Shown: positions 19,690 to 32,951 of the stretch, one piece after another
How the letters are laid out: each line of letters starts with the position of its first letter
How positions within the stretch are numbered: position 1 is the first letter of the stretch
Assembly (NCBI GenBank): GCA_028752905.1
Contig: JAQNBH010000126.1
Location: 62,001 to 126,000, forward strand
Origin: Cladorhizidae sp. MBARI D1340-BT2
Lineage: Eukaryota > Porifera > Demospongiae > Poecilosclerida > Cladorhizidae
DNA length: 64,000 bases
Reading direction: 5' to 3'
Notes under the pieces: generated by a model
What the model was told of the DNA's origin: nothing
Seen by the model: only the letters and a program-made list of their open reading frames with translations
The model's database searches: none
Made by a program: the position numbers and the translations under genes

Positions 19690-22600
19690 AGTTCCCTGCC
19701 AATAAGAGGTCACACTAACAAGAACCTTCCCTGCCCTCCTCTACCAATAAGAGGTCACACTAACAAGAACCTTCCCTGCCCTCCTCTACCAATAAGAGGT
19801 CACACTAACAAGAACCTTCCCTGCCCTCCTCTACCAATAAGAGGTCACACTAACAAGAACCTTCCCTGCCCTCCTCTACCAATAAGAGGTCACACTAACA
19901 AGAACCTTCCCTGCCCTCCTCTACCAATAAGAGGTCACACTAACAAGAACCTTCCCTGCCCTCCTCTACCAATAAGAGGCCACACTAACAAGAACCTTCC
20001 CTGCCCTCCTCTACCAATAAGAGGCCACACTAACAAGAACCTTCCCTACCCTCCTCTACCAATAAGAGGTCACACTAACAAGAACCTTCCCTGCCCTCCT
20101 CTACCAATAAGAGGTCACACTAACAAGAACCTTCCCTGCCCTCCTCTACCAATAAGAGGTCACACTAACAAGAACCTTCCCTGCCCTCCTCTACCAATAA
20201 GAGGTCACACTAACAAGAACCTTCCCTGCCCTCCTCTACCAATAAGAGGCCACACTAACAAGAACCTTCCCTGCCCTCCTCTACCAATAAGAGGCCACAC
20301 TAACAAGAACCTTCCCTACCCTCCTCTACCAATAAGAGGTCACACTAACAAGAACCTTCCCTGCCCTCCTCTACCAATAAGAGGCCACACTAACAAGAAC
20401 CTTCCCTACCCTCCTCTACCAATAAGAGGTCACACTAACAAGAACCTTCCCTCTCCTCCTCTACCAATAAGAGGCCACACTAACAAGAACCTTCCCTGAC
20501 CTCCTCTACCAATGAGAGGTCACACTAACAAGAACCTTCCCTACCCTCCTCTACCAATGAGAGGTCACACTAACAAGAACCTTCCCTGCCCTCCTCTACC
20601 AATAAGAGGTCACACTAACAAGAACCTTCCCTGCCCTCCTCTACCAATAAGAGGTCACACTAACAAGAACCTTCCCTGCCCTCCTCTACCAATAAGAGGC
20701 CACACTAACAAGAACCTTCCCTGCCCTCCTCTACCAATAAGAGGTCACACTAACAAGAACCTTCCCTATCCTCCTCTACCAATAAGAGGTCACACTAACA
20801 AGAACCTTCCCTGCCCTCCTCTACCAATAAGAGGTCACACTAACAAGAACCTTCCCTGCCCTCCTCTACCAATAAGAGGTCACACTAACAAGAACCTTCC
20901 CTGCCCTCCTCTACCAATAAGATGTCACACTAACAAGAACCTTCCCTGCCCTCCTCTACCAATAAGAGGCCACACTAACAAGAACCTTCCCTGCCCTCCT
21001 CTACCAATAAGAGGCCACACTAACAAGAACCTTCCCTGCCCTCCTCTACCAATAAGAGGTCACACTAACAAGAACCTTCCCTGCCCTCCTCTACCAATAA
21101 GAGGTCACACTAACAAGAACCTTCCCTGCCCTCCTCTACCAATAAGAGGTCACACTAACAAGAACCTTCCCTGCCCTCCTCTACCAATAAGAGGTCACAC
21201 TAACAAGAACCTTCCCTGCCCTCCTCTACCAATAAGAGGTCACACTAACAAGAACCTTCCCTGCCCTCCTCTACCAATAAGAGGCCACACTAACAAGAAC
21301 CTTCCCTGCCCTCCTCTACCAATAAGAGGCCACACTAACAAGAACCTTCCCTACCCTCCTCTACCAATAAGAGGTCACACTAACAAGAACCTTCCCTGCC
21401 CTCCTCTACCAATAAGAGGTCACACTAACAAGAACCTTCCCTGCCCTCCTCTACCAATAAGAGGTCACACTAACAAGAACCTTCCCTGCCCTCCTCTACC
21501 AATAAGAGGTCACACTAACAAGAACCTTCCCTGCCCTCCTCTACCAATAAGAGGCCACACTAACAAGAACCTTCCCTGCCCTCCTCTACCAATAAGAGGC
21601 CACACTAACAAGAACCTTCCCTACCCTCCTCTACCAATAAGAGGTCACACTAACAAGAACCTTCCCTGCCCTCCTCTACCAATAAGAGGCCACACTAACA
21701 AGAACCTTCCCTGCCCTCCTCTACCAATAAGAGGCCACACTAACAAGAACCTTCCCTACCCTCCTCTACCAATAAGAGGTCACACTAACAAGAACCTTCC
21801 CTATCCTCCTCTACCAATAAGAGGTCACACTAACAAGAACCTTCCCTGCCCTCCTCTACCAATAAGAGGTCACACTAACAAGAACCTTCCCTGCCCTCCT
21901 CTACCAATAAGAGGTCACACTAACAAGAACCTTCCCTGCCCTCCTCTACCAATAAGAGGCCACACTAACAAGAACCTTCCCTGCCCTCCTCTACCAATAA
22001 GAGGCCACACTAACAAGAACCTTCCCTACCCTCCTCTACCAATAAGAGGTCACACTAACAAGAACCTTCCCTCTCCTCCTCTACCAATAAGAGGCCACAC
22101 TAACAAGAACCTTCCCTGACCTCCTCTACCAATGAGAGGTCACACTAACAAGAACCTTCCCTACCCTCCTCTACCAATGAGAGGTCACACTAACAAGAAC
22201 CTTCCCTGCCCTCCTCTACCAATAAGAGGTCACACTAACAAGAACCTTCCCTGCCCTCCTCTACCAATAAGAGGTCACACTAACAAGAACCTTCCCTGCC
22301 CTCCTCTACCAATAAGAGGCCACACTAACAAGAACCTTCCCTGCCCTCCTCTACCAATAAGAGGCCACACTAACAAGAACCTTCCCTACCCTCCTCTACC
22401 AATAAGAGGTCACACTAACAAGAACCTTCCCTCTCCTCCTCTACCAATAAGAGGCCACACTAACAAGAACCTTCCCTGACCTCCTCTACCAATGAGAGGT
22501 CACACTAACAAGAACCTTCCCTACCCTCCTCTACCAATAAGAGGCCACACTAACAAGAACCTTCCCTACCCTCCTCTACCAATAAGAGGTCACACTAACA

Positions 22601-25600
22601 AGAACCTTCCCTGCCCTCCTGTACCAATAAGAGGTCACACTAACAAGAACCTTCCCTACCCTCCTCTACCAATGAGAGGTCACACTAACAAGAACCTTCC
22701 CTGCCCTCCTCTACCAATAAGAGGTCACACTAACAAGAACCTTCCCTGCCCTCCTGTACCAATAAGAGGTCACACTAACAAGAACCTTCCCTGCCAATAA
22801 GAGGCCACACTAACAAGAACCATCCCTGCCCACCTCTACCAATAAGAGGTCACACTAACAAGAACCTTCTCTCTTCTACTCTACCAATAAGAGGTCACAC
22901 TAACAAGAACCTTCCCTACTCTCCTCTACCAATGAGATGTCACACTAACAAGAACCTTCCCTCTCCTACTCTACCAATAAGAGGTCACACTAACAAGAAC
23001 CTTCCCTATCCTCCTCTACCAATAAGAGGTCACACTAACAAGAACCTTCCCTGCCCTCCTCTACCAATAAGAGGTCACACTAACAAGAACCTTCCCTGCC
23101 CTCCTCTACCAATAAGAGGTCACACTAACAAGAACCTTCCCTCTCCTCCTCTACCAATAAGAGGTCACACTAACAAGAACCTTCCCTGCCCTCCTCTACC
23201 AATAAGAGGTCACACTAACAAGAACCTTCCCTGCCCTCCTCTACCAATAAGAGGCCACACTAACAAGAACCTTCCCTGCCCTCCTCTACCAATAAGAGGC
23301 CACACTAACAAGAACCTTCCCTACCCTCCTCTACCAATAAGAGGTCACACTAACAAGAACCTTCCCTCTCCTCCTCTACCAATAAGAGGCCACACTAACA
23401 AGAACCTTCCCTGACCTCCTCTACCAATGAGAGGTCACACTAACAAGAACCTTCCCTACCCTCCTCTACCAATGAGAGGTCACACTAACAAGAACCTTCC
23501 CTGCCCTCCTCTACCAATAAGAGGTCACACTAACAAGAACCTTCCCTGCCCTCCTCTACCAATAAGAGGTCACACTAACAAGAACCTTCCCTGCCCTCCT
23601 CTACCAATAAGAGGCCACACTAACAAGAACCTTCCCTGCCCTCCTCTACCAATAAGAGGCCACACTAACAAGAACCTTCCCTACCCTCCTCTACCAATAA
23701 GGTCACACTAACAAGAACCTTCCCTCTCCTCCTCTACCAATAAGAGGCCACACTAACAAGAACCTTCCCTGACCTCCTCTACCAATGAGAGGTCACACTA
23801 ACAAGAACCTTCCCTACCCTCCTCTACCAATAAGAGGCCACACTAACAAGAACCTTCCCTACCCTCCTCTACCAATAAGAGGTCACACTAACAAGAACCT
23901 TCCCTGCCCTCCTGTACCAATAAGAGGTAACACTAACAAGAACCTTCCCTACCCTCCTCTACCAATGAGAGGTCACACTAACAAGAACCTTCCCTGCCCT
24001 CCTCTACCAATAAGAGGTCACACTAACAAGAACCTTCCCTGCCCTCCTGTACCAATAAGAGGTCACACTAACAAGAACCTTCCCTGCCAATAAGAGGCCA
24101 CACTAACAAGAACCTTCCCTGCCCACCTCTACCAATAAGAGGTCACACTAACAAGAACCTTCTCTCTTCTACTCTACCAATAAGAGGTCACACTAACAAG
24201 AACCTTCCCTACTCTCCTCTACCAATAAGATGTCACACTAACAAGAACCTTCCCTCTCCTACTCTACCAATAAGAGGTCACACTAACAAGAACCTTCCCT
24301 CTCCTACTCTACCAATAAGAGGTCACACTAACAAGAACCTTCCCTGCCCTCCTCTACCAATAAGAGGTCACACTAACAAGAACCTTCCCTGCCCTCCTCT
24401 ACCAATAAGAGGCCACACTAACAAGAACCTTCCCTGCCCTCCTCTACCAATAAGAGGCCACACTAACAAGAACCTTCCCTACCCTCCTCTACCAATAAGA
24501 GGTGACACTAACAAGAACCTTCCCTCTCCTCCTCTACCAATAAGAGGCCACACTAACAAGAACCTTCCCTGACCTCCTCTACCAATGAGAGGTCACACTA
24601 ACAAGAACCTTCCCTGCCCTCCTCTACCAATAAGAGGCCACACTAACAAGAACCTTCCCTACCCTCCTCTACCAATAAGAGGTCACACTAACAAGAACCT
24701 TCCCTCTCCTCCTCTACCAATAAGAGGCCACACTAACAAGAACCTTCCCTGACCTCCTCTACCAATGAGAGGTCACACTAACAAGAACCTTCCCTACCCT
24801 CCTCTACCAATGAGAGGTCACACTAACAAGAACCTTCCCTGCCCTCCTCTACCAATAAGAGGTCACACTAACAAGAACCTTCCCTGCCCTCCTCTACCAA
24901 TAAGAGGTCACACTAACAAGAACCTTCCCTATCCTCCTCTACCAATAAGAGGTCACACTAACAAGAACCTTCCCTGCCCTCCTCTACCAATAAGAGGTCA
25001 CACTAACAAGAACCTTCCCTGCCCTCCTCTACCAATAAGAGGTCACACTAACAAGAACCTTCCCTGCCCTCCTCTACCAATAAGAGGCCACACTAACAAG
25101 AACCTTCCCTGCCCTCCTCTACCAATAAGAGGCCACACTAACAAGAACCTTCCCTACCCTCCTCTACCAATAAGAGGTCACACTAACAAGAACCTTCCCT
25201 CTCCTCCTCTACCAATAAGAGGCCACACTAACAAGAACCTTCCCTGACCTCCTCTACCAATGAGAGGTCACACTAACAAGAACCTTCCCTACCCTCCTCT
25301 ACCAATGAGAGGTCACACTAACAAGAACCTTCCCTGCCCTCCTCTACCAATAAGAGGTCACACTAACAAGAACCTTCCCTGCCCTCCTCTACCAATAAGA
25401 GGTCACACTAACAAGAACCTTCCCTGCCCTCCTCTACCAATAAGAGGCCACACTAACAAGAACCTTCCCTGCCCTCCTCTACCAATAAGAGGCCACACTA
25501 ACAAGAACCTTCCCTACCCTCCTCTACCAATAAGAGGTCACACTAACAAGAACCTTCCCTCTCCTCCTCTACCAATAAGAGGCCACACTAATAAGAACCT

Positions 25601-28600
25601 TCCCTGACCTCCTCTACCAATGAGAGGTCACACTAACAAGAACCTTCCCTACCCTCCTCTACCAATAAGAGGCCACACTAACAAGAACCTTCCCTACCCT
25701 CCTCTACCAATAAGAGGTCACACTAACAAGAACCTTCCCTGCCCTCCTGTACCAATAAGAGGTCACACTAACAAGAACCTTCCCTACCCTCCTCTACCAA
25801 TGAGAGGTCACACTAACAAGAACCTTCCCTGCCCTCCTCTACCAATAAGAGGTCACACTAACAAGAACCTTCCCTGCCCTCCTGTACCAATAAGAGGTCA
25901 CACTAACAAGAACCTTCCCTGCCAATAAGAGGCCACACTAACAAGAACCTTCCCTGCCCTCCTCTACCAATAAGAGGTCACACTAACAAGAACCTTCCCT
26001 GCCCTCCTCTACCAATAAGAGGTCACACTAACAAGAACCTTCCCTCTCCTCCTCTACCAATAAGAGGTCACACTAACAAGAACCTTCCCTGCCCTCCTCT
26101 ACCAATAAGAGGTCACACTAACAAGAACCTTCCCTGCCCTCCTCTACCAATAAGAGGCCACACTAACAAGAACCTTCCCTGCCCTCCTCTACCAATAAGA
26201 GGCCACACTAACAAGAACCTTCCCTACCCTCCTCTACCAATAAGAGGTCACACTAACAAGAACCTTCCCTCTCCTCCTCTACCAATAAGAGGCCACACTA
26301 ACAAGAACCTTCCCTGACCTCCTCTACCAATGAGAGGTCACACTAACAAGAACCTTCCCTACCCTCCTCTACCAATGAGAGGTCACACTAACAAGAACCT
26401 TCCCTGCCCTCCTCTACCAATAAGAGGTCACACTAACAAGAACCTTCCCTGCCCTCCTCTACCAATAAGAGGTCACACTAACAAGAACCTTCCCTGCCCT
26501 CCTCTACCAATAAGAGGCCACACTAACAAGAACCTTCCCTGCCCTCCTCTACCAATAAGAGGCCACACTAACAAGAACCTTCCCTACACTCCTCTACCAA
26601 TAAGGTCACACTAACAAGAACCTTCCCTCTCCTCCTCTACCAATAAGAGGCCACACTAACAAGAACCTTCCCTGACCTCCTCTACCAATGAGAGGTCACA
26701 CTAACAAGAACCTTCCCTACCCTCCTCTACCAATAAGAGGCCACACTAACAAGAACCTTCCCTACCCTCCTCTACCAATAAGAGGTCACACTAACAAGAA
26801 CCTTCCCTGCCCTCCTGTACCAATAAGAGGTAACACTAACAAGAACCTTCCCTACCCTCCTCTACCAATGAGAGGTCACACTAACAAGAACCTTCCCTGC
26901 CCTCCTCTACCAATAAGAGGTCACACTAACAAGAACCTTCCCTGCCCTCCTGTACCAATAAGAGGTCACACTAACAAGAACCTTCCCTGCCAATAAGAGG
27001 CCACACTAACAAGAACCTTCCCTGCCCACCTCTACCAATAAGAGGTCACACTAACAAGAACCTTCTCTCTTCTACTCTACCAATAAGAGGTCACACTAAC
27101 AAGAACCTTCCCTACTCTCCTCTACCAATAAGATGTCACACTAACAAGAACCTTCCCTCTCCTACTCTACCAATAAGAGGTCACACTAACAAGAACCTTC
27201 CCTCTCCTACTCTACCAATAAGAGGTCACACTAACAAGAACCTTCCCTGCCCTCCTCTACCAATAAGAGGTCACACTAACAAGAACCTTCCCTGCCCTCC
27301 TCTACCAATAAGAGGCCACACTAACAAGAACCTTCCCTGCCCTCCTCTACCAATAAGAGGCCACACTAACAAGAACCTTCCCTACCCTCCTCTACCAATA
27401 AGAGGTGACACTAACAAGAACCTTCCCTCTCCTCCTCTACCAATAAGAGGCCACACTAACAAGAACCTTCCCTGACCTCCTCTACCAATGAGAGGTCACA
27501 CTAACAAGAACCTTCCCTGCCCTCCTCTACCAATAAGAGGCCACACTAACAAGAACCTTCCCTACCCTCCTCTACCAATAAGAGGTCACACTAACAAGAA
27601 CCTTCCCTCTCCTCCTCTACCAATAAGAGGCCACACTAACAAGAACCTTCCCTGACCTCCTCTACCAATGAGAGGTCACACTAACAAGAACCTTCCCTAC
27701 CCTCCTCTACCAATGAGAGGTCACACTAACAAGAACCTTCCCTGCCCTCCTCTACCAATAAGAGGTCACACTAACAAGAACCTTCCCTGCCCTCCTCTAC
27801 CAATAAGAGGTCACACTAACAAGAACCTTCCCTATCCTCCTCTACCAATAAGAGGTCACACTAACAAGAACCTTCCCTGCCCTCCTCTACCAATAAGAGG
27901 TCACACTAACAAGAACCTTCCCTGCCCTCCTCTACCAATAAGAGGTCACACTAACAAGAACCTTCCCTGCCCTCCTCTACCAATAAGAGGCCACACTAAC
28001 AAGAACCTTCCCTGCCCTCCTCTACCAATAAGAGGCCACACTAACAAGAACCTTCCCTACCCTCCTCTACCAATAAGAGGTCACACTAACAAGAACCTTC
28101 CCTCTCCTCCTCTACCAATAAGAGGCCACACTAACAAGAACCTTCCCTGACCTCCTCTACCAATGAGAGGTCACACTAACAAGAACCTTCCCTACCCTCC
28201 TCTACCAATGAGAGGTCATACTAACAAGAACCTTCCCTGCCCTCCTCTACCAATAAGAGGTCACACTAACAAGAACCTTCCCTGCCCTCCTCTACCAATA
28301 AGAGGTCACACTAACAAGAACCTTCCCTGCCCTCCTCTACCAATAAGAGGCCACACTAACAAGAACCTTCCCTGCCCTCCTCTACCAATAAGAGGCCACA
28401 CTAACAAGAACCTTCCCTACCCTCCTCTACCAATAAGAGGTCACACTAACAAGAACCTTCCCTCTCCTCCTCTACCAATAAGAGGCCACACTAATAAGAA
28501 CCTTCCCTGACCTCCTCTACCAATGAGAGGTCACACTAACAAGAACCTTCCCTACCCTCCTCTACCAATAAGAGGCCACACTAACAAGAACCTTCCCTAC

Positions 28601-31600
28601 CCTCCTCTACCAATAAGAGGTCACACTAACAAGAACCTTCCCTGCCCTCCTGTACCAATAAGTGGTCACACTAACAAGAACCTTCCCTACCCTCCTCTAC
28701 CAATGAGAGGTCACACTAACAAGAACCTTCCCTGCCCTCCTCTACCAATAAGAGGTCACACTAACAAGAACCTTCCCTGCCCTCCTGTACCAATAAGAGG
28801 TCACACTAACAAGAACCTTCCCTGCCAATAAGAGGCCACACTAACAAGAACCTTCCCTGCCCACCTCTACCAATAAGAGGTCACACTAACAAGAACCTTC
28901 TCTCTTCTACTCTACCAATAAGAGGTCACACTAACAAGAACCTTCCCTACTCTCCTCTACCAATAAGATGTCACACTAACAAGAACCTTCCCTCTCCTAC
29001 TCTACCAATAAGAGGTCACACTAACAAGAACCTTCCCTCTCCTACTCTACCAATAAGAGGTCACACTAACAAGAACCTTCCCTGCCCTCCTCTACCAATA
29101 AGAGGTCACACTAACAAGAACCTTCCCTGCCCTCCTCTACCAATAAGAGGTCACACTAACAAGAACCTTCCCTGCCCTCCTCTACCAATAAGAGGCCACA
29201 CTAACAAGAACCTTCCCTGCCCTCCTCTACCAATAAGAGGCCACACTAACAAGAACCTTCCCTGCCCTCCTCTACCAATAAGAGGCCACACTAACAAGAA
29301 CCTTCCCTACCCTCCTCTACCAATAAGAGGTCACACTAACAAGAACCTTCCCTCTCCTCCTCTACCAATAAGAGGCCACACTAACAAGAACCTTCCCTGA
29401 CCTCCTCTACCAATGAGAGGTCACACTAACAAGAACCTTCCCTACCCTCCTCTACCAATGAGAGGTCACACTAACAAGAACCTTCCCTGCCCTCCTCTAC
29501 CAATAAGAGGTCACACTAACAAGAACCTTCCCTGCCCTCCTCTACCAATAAGAGGTCACACTAACAAGAACCTTCCCTGCCCTCCTCTACCAATAAGAGG
29601 CCACACTAACAAGAACCTTCCCTGCCCTCCTCTACCAATAAGAGGCCACACTAACAAGAACCTTCCCTACCCTCCTCTACCAATAAGAGGTCACACTAAC
29701 AAGAACCTTCCCTCTCCTCCTCTACCAATAAGAGGCCACACTAACAAGAACCTTCCCTGACCTCCTCTACCAATGAGAGGTCACACTAACAAGAACCTTC
29801 CCTACCCTCCTCTACCAATAAGAGGCCACACTAACAAGAACCTTCCCTACCCTCCTCTACCAATAAGAGGTCACACTAATAAGAACCTTCCCTGCCCTCC
29901 TGTACCAATAAGAGGTCACACTAACAAGAACCTTCCCTACCCTCCTCTACCAATGAGAGGTCACACTAACAAGAACCTTCCCTGCCCTCCTCTACCAATA
30001 AGAGGTCACACTAACAAGAACCTTCCCTGCCCTCCTATACCAATAAGAGGTCACACTAACGAGAACCTTCCCTGCCAATAAGAGGCCACACTAACAAGAA
30101 CCTTCCCTGCCCACCTCTACCAATAAGAGGTCACACTAACAAGAACCTTCTCTCTTCTACTCTACCAATAAGAGGTCACACTAACAAGAACCTTCCCTAC
30201 TCTCCTCTACCAATAAGATGTCACACTAACAAGAACCTTCCCTCTCCTACTCTACCAATAAGAGGTCACACTAACAAGAACCTTCCCTCTCCTACTCTAC
30301 CAATAAGAGGTCACACTAACAAGAACCTTCCCTGCCCTCCTCTACCAATAAGAGGTCACACTAACAAGAACCTTCCCTGCCCTCCTCTACCAATAAGAGG
30401 TCACACTAACAAGAACCTTCCCTGCCCTCCTCTACCAATAAGAGGCCACACTAACAAGAACCTTCCCTACCCTCCTCTACCAATAAGAGGCCACACTAAC
30501 AAGAACCTTCCCTACCCTCCTCTACCAATAAGAGGTCACACTAACAAGAACCTTCCCTCTCCTCCTCTACCAATAAGAGGCCACACTAACAAGAACCTTC
30601 CCTGACCTCCTCTACCAATGAGAGGTCACACTAACAAGAACCTTCCCTACCCTCCTCTACCAATGAGAGGTCACACTAACAAGAACCTTCCCTGCCCTCC
30701 TCTACCAATAAGAGGTCACACTAACAAGAACCTTCCCTGCCCTCCTCTACCAATAAGAGGTCACACTAACAAGAACCTTCCCTGCCCTCCTCTACCAATA
30801 AGAGGCCACACTAACAAGAACCTTCCCTGCCCTCCTCTACCAATAAGAGGCCACACTAACAAGAACCTTCCCTACCCTCCTCTACCAATAAGAGGTCACA
30901 CTAACAAGAACCTTCCCTCTCCTCCTCTACCAATAAGAGGCCACACTAACAAGAACCTTCCCTGACCTCCTCTACCAATGAGAGGTCACACTAACAAGAA
31001 CCTTCCCTACCCTCCTCTACCAATAAGAGGCCACACTAACAAGAACCTTCCCTACCCTCCTCTACCAATAAGAGGTCACACTAACAAGAACCTTCCCTGC
31101 CCTCCTGTACCAATAAGAGGTCACACTAACAAGAACCTTCCCTACCCTCCTCTACCAATGAGAGGTCACACTAACAAGAACCTTCCCTGCCCTCCTCTAC
31201 CAATAAGAGGTCACACTAACAAGAACCTTCCCTGCCCTCCTGTACCAATAAGAGGTCACACTAACAAGAACCTTCCCTGCCAATAAGAGGCCACACTAAC
31301 AAGAACCTTCCCTGCCCACCTCTACCAATAAGAGGTCACACTAACAAGAACCTTCTCTCTTCTACTCTACCAATAAGAGGTCACACTAACAAGAACCTTC
31401 CCTACTCTCCTCTACCAATAAGATGTCACACTAACAAGAACCTTCCCTCTCCTACTCTACCAATAAGAGGTCACACTAACAAGAACCTTCCCTCTCCTAC
31501 TCTACCAATAAGAGGTCACACTAACAAGAACCTTCCCTGCCCTCCTCTACCAATAAGAGGTCACACTAACAAGAACCTTCCCTGCCCTCCTGTACCAATA

Positions 31601-32874
31601 AGAGGTCACACTAACAAGAACCTTCCCTGCCAATAAGAGGCCACACTAACAAGAACCTTCCCTGCCCACCTCTACCAATAAGAGGTCACACTAACAAGAA
31701 CCTTCTCTCTTCTACTCTACCAATAAGAGGTCACACTAACAAGAACCTTCCCTACTCTCCTGTACCAATAAGAGGTCACACTAACAAGAACCTTCCCTGC
31801 CAATAAGAGGCCACACTAACAAGAACCTTCCCTGCCCTCCTCTACCAATAAGAGGCCACACTAACAAGAACCTTTCCTACCCTCCTCTACCAATAAGAGG
31901 TCACACTAACAAGAACCTTCCCTGCCCTCCTCTACCAATAAGAGGTCACACTAACAAGAACCTTCCATACTCTCCTCTACCAATAAGATGTCACACTAAC
32001 AAGAACCTTCCCTGCCCTCCTGTACCAATAAGAGGTCACACTAACAAGAACCTTCCCTGCCCTCCTCTACCAATAAGAGGCCACACTAACAAGAACCTTC
32101 CCTACCCTCCTCTACCAATAAGATGTCACACTAACAAGAACCTTCCCTGCCCTCCTGTACCAATAAGAGGTCACACTAACAAGAACCTTCCCTGCCCTCC
32201 TCTACCAATAAGAGGCCACACTAACAAGAACCTTCCCTACCCTCCTCTACCAATAAGAGGTCACACTAACAAGAACCTTCCCTGCCCTCCTCTACCAATA
32301 AGAGGTCACACTAACAAGAACCTTCCCTCTCCTCCTCTACCAATAAGAGGTCATACTAACAAGAACCTTCCCTACCCTCCTCTACCAATAAGAGGTCACA
32401 CTAACAAGAACCTTCCCTCTCCTCCATTACCAATAAGAGGTCACACTAACAAGAACCTTCCCTACCCTCTTCTACCAATAAGAGGTCATACTAACAAGAA
32501 CCTTCCCTACCCTCCTCTACCAATAAGAGGTCACACTAACAAGAACCTTCCCTCTCCTCCTCTACCAATAAGAGGTCACACTAACAAGAACCTTCCCTAC
32601 CCTCCTCTACCAATAAGAGGCCACACTAACAAGAACCTTCCCTCTCCTCCTCTACCAATAAGAGGTCACACTAACAAGAACCTTCCCTACCCTCCTCTAC
32701 CAATAAGAGGTCACACTAACAAGAACCTTCCCTCTCCTCCTCTACCAATAAGAGGCCACACTAACAAGAACCTTCCCTACCCTCCTCTACCAATAAGAGG
32801 TCACACTAACAAGAACCTTCCCTGCCCTCCTGTACCAATAAGAGGTCACACTAACAAGAACCTTCCCTGCCCTC
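19690..32874 (+). repeat. 45-bp satellite array, left arm (about 290 copies)
   Basis: About 13.2 kb of 45-bp units with core AGGTCACACTAACAAGAACC followed by a roughly 20-nt pyrimidine-rich tract (CTTCCCTGCCCTCCTCTACC). Variants (AGGCCA, AGATGT, CCCTGACC, CCTGTACC) are arranged in higher-order blocks. A 2903-bp block is tandemly duplicated at about 23030-28835. A unit of about 1205-1250 bp is repeated between 28163 and 31600, and blocks of 1620 and 360 bp recur near 20512-22492. Rare 35-bp and 43-bp units mark the copies. The period is divisible by three, so long open frames appear (up to 535 codons), ended mainly by the CCCTGACC variant. I see no sign that these are genes. Confidence 0.93.
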
Positions 32875-32951
32875 TGTAGTAATCCTGTCACTGTTAGGAT
32901 TTGAACGTTCTTATTATTTCACTCTATGCAATTACAACACAACAAGGACAC
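32875..32951 (-). repeat. Truncated 3' LTR, 77 bp
   Basis: It matches 36350-36426 over 77 bp from TGTAGTAATCCTGTCACTGT to ACAACAAGGACAC, then changes abruptly into the ORF sequence. The last codons and stop of the Gag-Pol ORF lie inside this remnant. Confidence 0.88.

Noticed and set aside
19639..31286. PPLPIRGHTNKNLP-type repeat proteins, up to 535 codons
   Set aside because: They are the 45-bp satellite in frame, broken wherever the CCCTGACC variant occurs. There is no start context, signal or flanking gene structure.
32888..32910. tRNA T-arm-like GGATTTGAACG in the Gypsy LTR
   Set aside because: No matching T-stem, anticodon arm or acceptor stem could be found around it.
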